This document shows, one piece after another, positions 33,660 to 37,362 of a stretch of DNA of 37,362 bases. A program made the translations under genes and the position numbers. The stretch comes from Paenibacillus vini (GTDB taxonomy: Bacteria > Bacillota > Bacilli > Paenibacillales > Paenibacillaceae), in NCBI RefSeq assembly GCF_018403325.1, contig NZ_BOSL01000028.1, positions 1-37,362 on the forward strand, read 5' to 3'. Within the stretch, counting starts at the first letter, position 1; each line of letters opens with the position of its first letter. Under the pieces are notes generated by a model. It was given only the letters and a program-made list of their open reading frames with translations, was not told the DNA's origin and searched no databases.

Positions 33660-35516
33660 TTAATAGACATCCCGCTGATAACGTTTTTGCTGCTGCATCC
33701 GGGTCAAATATTCCGATGCTTCCTCAGGACTGAACCGGCCTTCCTGCTCAAGAATCGTGGCAAGCGCCGCGTGCACGTCGTGGGCCATCTTTTTCTCATC
33801 GCCGCAAACGTATATCACTGCGCCTTCCTGCAACCATTCGTAGAGCTCGCGGCTCTTTTCCAGCATCCGGTGCTGAACGTATACTTTCTGCTCCGTATCG
33901 CGGGAGAAAGCAACATCCATCCGGGTCAGCACGCCTTCTTTCAACCAGCGCTGCCATTCCACCTGATACAAGAAATCCGTCGAAAAATGCTGATCCCCGT
34001 AGAACAGCCAGGTTTTCCCCTGCGCTCCCGTCTCTTCGCGTTCGCTGAGGAACGCCCGGAATGGAGCGACTCCCGTACCGGGACCGATCATAATAACCGG
34101 CGTTTCCGGATTGTCCGGCAGCTTGAAATTCGGATTGTGCTGAATGAACACCGGCAAGGAATCTCCCGGCTGAATGCGATCGGCCAACTGCACCGAGCAA
34201 ACGCCGTAGCGGTTGCGGCCGTTGCTTTCATAACGCACTGCGCGAACGGTCACATGGACTTCATCCGGGCTGGCCTTCAGGCTGCTCGCAATCGAATATA
34301 AGCGCGGCGGAATCTTACGCAACAACGATACGAACTGTCCGGCCGGAATTCCTTTTAGAGAGTAATCCTGCACCAGATCGAGCAGATCCCGTTCGCTCAG
34401 ATAGGTTCTTAATTCCTCTGTTTTGGAGGGATCGAGCAAGTCTTTTAAACCGGAGTTTCCGGTCAGCTCCGCCAACTGTTTTAGCAGCGGCTTGGTCAGC
34501 ACCGTGATTTCAAAATACCGCAGCAGCGCTTCCCGCAAGGACCGCGTTTCGCCTTGCTTGTAGACAGACACGGATTCATTACCATCCCAGCCCATCGCTT
34601 CGATCAATTCATCCGCCAGGCGCGGATGGTTCTCTGGATAGATCCCCAGGCTGTCGCCCGGCTCATACTGAAGATTCGAGCCCTCCAGGGAGATTTCGAC
34701 ATGACGTGTTTCCCTGTCCGACCCACGACCATTGAGATTGAGATTTTCCAGGACTTCAGCCTGGAAAGGATTACTCCGGGAGTATTCCGATTCCGCTTCG
34801 CATACGACAGAGCTTGGTGTCGCACTGGAACCAACCGCTCCCGCTCCGTTCCCCGCGCCTTGCGCCAATGCGCCGAGCACCTGATTCATCCATTCCGAAG
34901 CCGGCTCAGCAAAATCCACGTCACAGTCGACTCTAGGAGCAAGCTCTTTACCGCCGAGCTCCGCCAAACGTTTGTCGAAATCTTTGCCGGTCTGGCAGAA
35001 GAATTCGTAAGACGTATCCCCGAGTGCAAGCACCGAATATCTCAAATTGTCCAATTGCGGTGCTCTTTTACTATGCAAGAACTCATAGAAAGCAATCGCG
35101 CTATCCGGCGGTTCCCCTTCGCCATGCGTGCTTACCAGGACTAAGAGATTCTCGATTTTTTTCAGGGTATTAGGCTTGAAGTCGCCCATTGAGCTAAGCG
35201 TTACCTGAAACCCTTGCTCTTCAAGACGCTTGCCGAGCTTTTTGGCCAATCCACTGCTGTTTCCGGTCTGCGAGCCAAACAATACCGTGACCTCTTTGGA
35301 TACCACAGGACCCGAGTCTACTGTCGATCCTGCTGTTGCTAACCCTTGGGCTCCTCCAGCCGGAGCCGAGATTGCAGCTGCTGCCGTTCCCTGCACCGCA
35401 GCCAAATACCCGCTAAGCCATAAGCGCTGCGTATCCGTCAGCGAAGGCAACAGACGGTTCAACAATTCCGCTTGCTCTTGATTAAAAGGACTGTTCGTAA
35501 CTTGAAATTCCAACAT
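33660..35516 (-). CDS. cysJ: Assimilatory sulfite reductase (NADPH) flavoprotein (alpha) subunit
   Basis: 618 residues. An N-terminal extension is followed by a flavodoxin FMN domain (VTVLFGSQTGNSSGLAKKL; VLVSTHGEGEPPDSA; LGDTSYEFFC), then an FAD domain with PPRLYSIASS and RYGVCSVQLAD, and an NADPH domain with IMIGPGTGVAPFRAFL and AVIYVCGDEKKMAHDVH. It passes NADPH electrons to CysI. The ATG at 35516 (MLEFQVTNSPF) with AGGTGG upstream is preferred to a TTG ten codons earlier. A TATAAT -10 box at 35567-35572 (minus strand) lacks a good -35, consistent with an activator-dependent promoter in the gap shared with the divergent coat gene. Confidence 0.96.
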   Translation of the reverse strand: MLEFQVTNSPFNQEQAELLNRLLPSLTDTQRLWLSGYLAAVQGTAAAAISAPAGGAQGLATAGSTVDSGPVVSKEVTVLFGSQTGNSSGLAKKLGKRLEEQGFQVTLSSMGDFKPNTLKKIENLLVLVSTHGEGEPPDSAIAFYEFLHSKRAPQLDNLRYSVLALGDTSYEFFCQTGKDFDKRLAELGGKELAPRVDCDVDFAEPASEWMNQVLGALAQGAGNGAGAVGSSATPSSVVCEAESEYSRSNPFQAEVLENLNLNGRGSDRETRHVEISLEGSNLQYEPGDSLGIYPENHPRLADELIEAMGWDGNESVSVYKQGETRSLREALLRYFEITVLTKPLLKQLAELTGNSGLKDLLDPSKTEELRTYLSERDLLDLVQDYSLKGIPAGQFVSLLRKIPPRLYSIASSLKASPDEVHVTVRAVRYESNGRNRYGVCSVQLADRIQPGDSLPVFIQHNPNFKLPDNPETPVIMIGPGTGVAPFRAFLSEREETGAQGKTWLFYGDQHFSTDFLYQVEWQRWLKEGVLTRMDVAFSRDTEQKVYVQHRMLEKSRELYEWLQEGAVIYVCGDEKKMAHDVHAALATILEQEGRFSPEEASEYLTRMQQQKRYQRDVY

Positions 35517-35743
35517 ATCCACCTCACGTAGCTTCCATAAATTCAATTCCTACTAATATGATCAGAATTATACTTACTTGAACTTATCATAGCTCGCGAA
35601 ATTGGTCAATTCGAATCATTTTATAGAACCGATTAGGTTTTCTGATAAAGGTAAGTTTTTACTTTTAATTCCTAGTTACTGGAATCACCAAATCTGGGCG
35701 AATGCATATATTGAATCAAATTTCTCTATTGGAGTGTGACAAC

Positions 35744-36232
35744 GTGAGCCTATACCAAGGTAGCCCGAAGCATTTGGCTTGGCATGAAACGATGGAACTT
35801 CACGAACTGGTAGCTTTTCAATCCGTAAATTTAGTTGCATTTAAACAAAAACTGCCAACCATCAAAGACCCGGTCCTTTGCTCGCTTTACAAGGAAACGA
35901 TCTGCATGCTGGAGCAAAATCTGCAGGAACTCCTTAAGTTCTATCCACTGGCACCGACGATGAATCGAAGCCATATGCCCGATATGACCGCCTTTGATGC
36001 TGCCAGCCTGCTTGGCTTTGCCAAAACGGCAGTCCGCAACTATTCGATTGCAATTACCGAAACTGCCACCCCTATTTTGCGAGAAACCTTCCAGAAGCAA
36101 TTAATTTGTGCTATCGATCTTCATGCCATAATATTTAACTTTATGTGCTCCAAGGGCTACTATCCTGCGTATAATTTAGAACAACTCCTTTGTAACGATG
36201 TAAACATGGCAACTGCGGCGCTGAGGCTTTAA
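35744..36232 (+). CDS. CotF-like spore coat protein
   Basis: 162 residues of the coat-F/ferritin-like group. Features are LAWHETMELHELVAFQSVNLVAFKQ near residue 10 (HETMELHELV) and LICAIDLHAIIFNFMCSKGYYPAYNLEQLL at the C-terminus (key residues AIDLHAxIFxxMxxKGYYPAYN), both typical of CotF-family proteins of bacilli. The start is GTG at 35744, nine bases after TTGGAG; the earlier ATG at 35702 has no site. It is divergent from cysJ. Its presence indicates an endospore former. The gap 35517-35743 holds the two divergent promoters and nothing else I can identify. Confidence 0.85.
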   Translation: MSLYQGSPKHLAWHETMELHELVAFQSVNLVAFKQKLPTIKDPVLCSLYKETICMLEQNLQELLKFYPLAPTMNRSHMPDMTAFDAASLLGFAKTAVRNYSIAITETATPILRETFQKQLICAIDLHAIIFNFMCSKGYYPAYNLEQLLCNDVNMATAALRL

Positions 36233-36270
36233 GCGGGGCCAGCGTGTTTCGTCTTAACTCATAGAATAGC

Positions 36271-36303
36271 AAAAGCACTGCCGATCATCTCGGCGGTGCT
36301 TTT
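36271..36303. terminator. Terminator hairpin next to the 5S remnant
   Basis: AAAAGCACTGCCGA-TCATC-TCGGCGGTGCTTTT, a strong nearly symmetric hairpin with A and T runs on both sides. It can terminate the coat gene (plus) and, from its place beside a 5S 3' fragment, was probably once an rRNA-operon terminator on the minus strand. It is nearly the reverse complement of the terminator at 36864-36899. Confidence 0.85.
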
Positions 36304-36310
36304 CTTCGTT

Positions 36311-36342
36311 GCTTGGCAACGTCCTAGTCTCCCAGGACCCTT
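36311..36342 (-). pseudogene. Truncated 5S rRNA 3' fragment
   Basis: GCTTGGCAACGTCCTAGTCT followed by CCCAGGACCCTT matches the start (plus-strand reading) of the intact 5S gene at 36910-36941 with three changes in 32 bases. Beyond 36342 the match stops abruptly. Together with the adjacent terminator it looks like the 3' end of a lost or rearranged rRNA operon. Confidence 0.8.
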
Positions 36343-36360
36343 ATGTATTCGATTCAAATA

Positions 36361-36640
36361 ACCCATGTAAACAGAGTACTTAAGGTCAACTAAGCTGCTT
36401 GCGTCTAAACAGCTGAGATCCTTAGCGTCTTAGCAGCTAACCGTCTTTGCAACTTTGCTGCCTTGCATCTTTGCATCTTTGCTTCTTTGCTTCTTTGCTT
36501 CTTTGCTGCCTTGCTGCCTTGCTGCCTTGCTGCCTTGCTGCCTTGCATCATTTGCAACTTTGCAGCCTTGCTTCTTTGCAGCCTTGCATCATTTGCAACT
36601 TTGCAGCCCTGTAGCCCAGCACTTAAGCAGCTTAGCACCT
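36361..36640. repeat. TTGCNNNN octamer tandem-repeat tract
   Basis: From 36445 to about 36610 the plus strand is made of about 20 octamers beginning TTGC: TTGCTTCT three times in a row, TTGCTGCC five times in a row, and TTGCATCT, TTGCATCA, TTGCAACT and TTGCAGCC variants. Nested in it is an exact 28-base direct repeat at 36540-36567 and 36581-36608. Flanks (36390-36440 and 36610-36645) hold degenerate CTTAGC-like copies. The eight-base period is not a multiple of three, so the open frames here are by-products, not genes. It lies between the broken 5S fragment and the rRNA operon. Confidence 0.9.
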
Positions 36641-36653
36641 TTCCCCTGCTTAA

Positions 36654-36840
36654 TTAACTGTAATTACTACATCTAATTTTGCTTCCTCGGCTTCCCGGGT
36701 TAAATTAACTGCAAAAACTACAGTTATTTTGGAGAATTTGGGCCATTCCGAGCTAAAATTGCAGAATTAACTGTAGGTTTTACAGTTATTTGTCTAGAAT
36801 GAGCTTGTCTTGCGAAAATAACTGCAGGTTTTACAGTTAA
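36654..36840. repeat. Family of palindromic AACTGYA...TACAGTT repeats
   Basis: Three good copies: TTAACTGCAAAAACTACAGT (from 36705), TTAACTGTAGGTTTTACAGT (from 36767) and ATAACTGCAGGTTTTACAGT (from 36818), each continuing TTA. A decayed copy starts at 36654. Each unit is an imperfect inverted repeat, spaced by about 30-40 unique bases. Similar elements are, to my recollection, scattered in Paenibacillus intergenic regions, but this was not checked. They may be mobile palindromes or protein-binding sites. Confidence 0.75.
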
Positions 36841-36863
36841 GTTGTTGATTAGATAGCAGCAAC

Positions 36864-36899
36864 AAAAAAAAAAGCACCACCGAGGTGATCGGCAGTGCT
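36864..36899 (-). terminator. Terminator of the rRNA operon
   Basis: AGCACTGCCGATCACCTCGG with TGGTGCT forms a hairpin on the minus strand, followed by ten T residues. It lies 10 bases after the 3' end of 5S rRNA. Confidence 0.88.
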
Positions 36900-36909
36900 C
36901 TTCTTCATT

Positions 36910-37026
36910 GCTTGGCGGCGTCCTACTCTCCCAGGACCCTTCGGTCCAAGTACCATCGGCGCTGGAGGGCTTAACGGTCGTGTTCGGGATGGGTACGTGT
37001 GGAACCCCTCCGCTATCGCCACCAAA
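36910..37026 (-). rRNA. rrf: 5S ribosomal RNA
   Basis: On the minus strand the 117-base sequence starts TTTGGTGGCGATAGCGGAGG, contains CCCATCCCGAACACGACCGT and GCGCCGATGGTACTTGG, and ends GAGAGTAGGACGCCGCCAAGC. Both ends pair (TTGGTGGCG/CGCCGCCAA), giving helix I. It matches Bacillales 5S rRNA throughout and is the last gene of a minus-strand rRNA operon. Confidence 0.97.
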
Positions 37027-37239
37027 CGGGTAAAATTGCTCAGGTTGCGGCATCGCCAAATGCCGTGCAGCAACTCTTCACGTAGCAACTACTTGAATTG
37101 CTATCGATCAGATCTTGCTCCCTGAAAACTGGATACGAAACGTGAATTTGCGTGTTAGCCCCTAATTGGTTCACCGGGGTCCCCGAAAAGTAATCGGAAT
37201 TACCTTCGAAGCCTCGCTTCACTTTTTGGGGTATCTTTT
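37027..37239 (-). other. 23S-5S intergenic spacer
   Basis: 213 bases with no tRNA. A hairpin CCCCGAAAAGT/ACTTTTTGGGG (37181-37191 with 37221-37231) near the 23S end is a plausible processing site. An ORF-like reading here is not a gene. Confidence 0.8.
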
Positions 37240-37362
37240 GGATAAGCCCTCGACCGATTAGTACCTGTCAGCTCCATACATTGCTGCACTTCCACCTCAG
37301 GCCTATCAACCTCGTGGTCTTCAAGGGGTCTTACTAGTTGGGAAATCTCATCTTGAGGGGGG
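37240..37362 (-). rRNA. rrl: 23S ribosomal RNA, 3' end (partial)
   Basis: On the minus strand the sequence contains AGATGAGATTTCCCAACTAG, GACCACGAGGTTGATAGGCC and ACTAATCGGTCGAGGGCTTA, the conserved 3' end of bacterial 23S rRNA. The 3' boundary near 37240 is by comparison with Bacillus. The gene continues beyond the right edge. Confidence 0.96.

Noticed and set aside
36405-36676. Open frames on both strands in the repeat tract (KAAKLQ- or LLCFFAS-like products)
   Set aside because: They arise because an eight-base repeat lacking stops is open in several frames at once; there is no coding signature.
36361-36840. Possible CRISPR array
   Set aside because: The octamers have no spacers, and the AACTG palindromes are few, diverged and irregularly spaced. 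No cas genes are nearby.
37027-37239. tRNA gene in the 23S-5S spacer
   Set aside because: No acceptor/T-arm pairing or GTTCRANTC-type motif was found.

Overview
The window looks like a chromosomal segment of a low-to-mid-GC, endospore-forming Gram-positive, most likely Paenibacillus or a close relative. This rests on a CotF-type spore-coat gene, strong AGGAGG-type ribosome-binding sites, a T-box leader on proS, a Staphylococcus/Bacillus-style narGHJI-nreABC arrangement, and palindromic AACTGYA...TACAGTT intergenic repeats. No taxonomic search could be run, so the genus is an inference.

Layout. (1) 1-1632: on the minus strand, the 5' end of what appears to be a group IIC intron just downstream of the yebC terminator, then yebC and a DUF4241 gene. 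(2) 1686-15240: a nitrate-respiration island. It holds ywiC (plus strand, FNR-like promoter), a minus-strand set narK-moaA-hemerythrin, and a long minus-strand operon narG-narH-narJ-narI-nreA-nreB-nreC-hemerythrin. NarGHI is the membrane nitrate reductase, NarJ its assembly chaperone, MoaA makes the molybdenum-cofactor precursor and NarK moves nitrate/nitrite. NreABC is the nitrate plus oxygen sensing system: GAF nitrate receptor, Fe-S PAS kinase and LuxR-type regulator. NarK carries an extra C-terminal PAS domain. The narK and narG promoters share one module: a GGGA/TCCC palindrome resembling the NreC site, centred 31 bp upstream of the -10 box. (3) 15385-24868: mostly minus-strand, tightly packed small genes (DinB, alpha/beta hydrolase, APH-like kinase, GNAT, VanZ, a membrane protein, Zn-PLC-like, RidA, VOC, two P-loop kinases, a secreted copper-amine-oxidase-N protein), plus a 47-codon TTG-started gene and one plus-strand SDR oxidoreductase.

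(4) 24988-27766: a three-gene ABC-2 export operon. (5) 27844-29880: proS with a T-box leader. (6) 29973-31709: a GDPD-family protein and an FHA plus winged-helix protein that seems to start at CTG. (7) 31822-35516: the cysJ-cysI assimilatory sulfite reductase operon. (8) 35744-36232: a CotF-like gene. (9) 36240-37362: the 3' end of an rRNA operon on the minus strand (23S end, spacer, 5S, terminator). It is preceded by a repeat-rich zone with a broken 5S 3' fragment, an octamer tandem-repeat tract and palindromic AACTG repeats.

The most unusual items are the NarK-PAS fusion inside an NreABC-controlled regulon, the duplicated nar promoter module with an orphan terminator before narG, the FHA-wHTH fusion with a CTG start, and the repeat/5S-remnant region beside the rRNA operon. 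No CRISPR array, tRNA gene, prophage or complete insertion sequence was seen.
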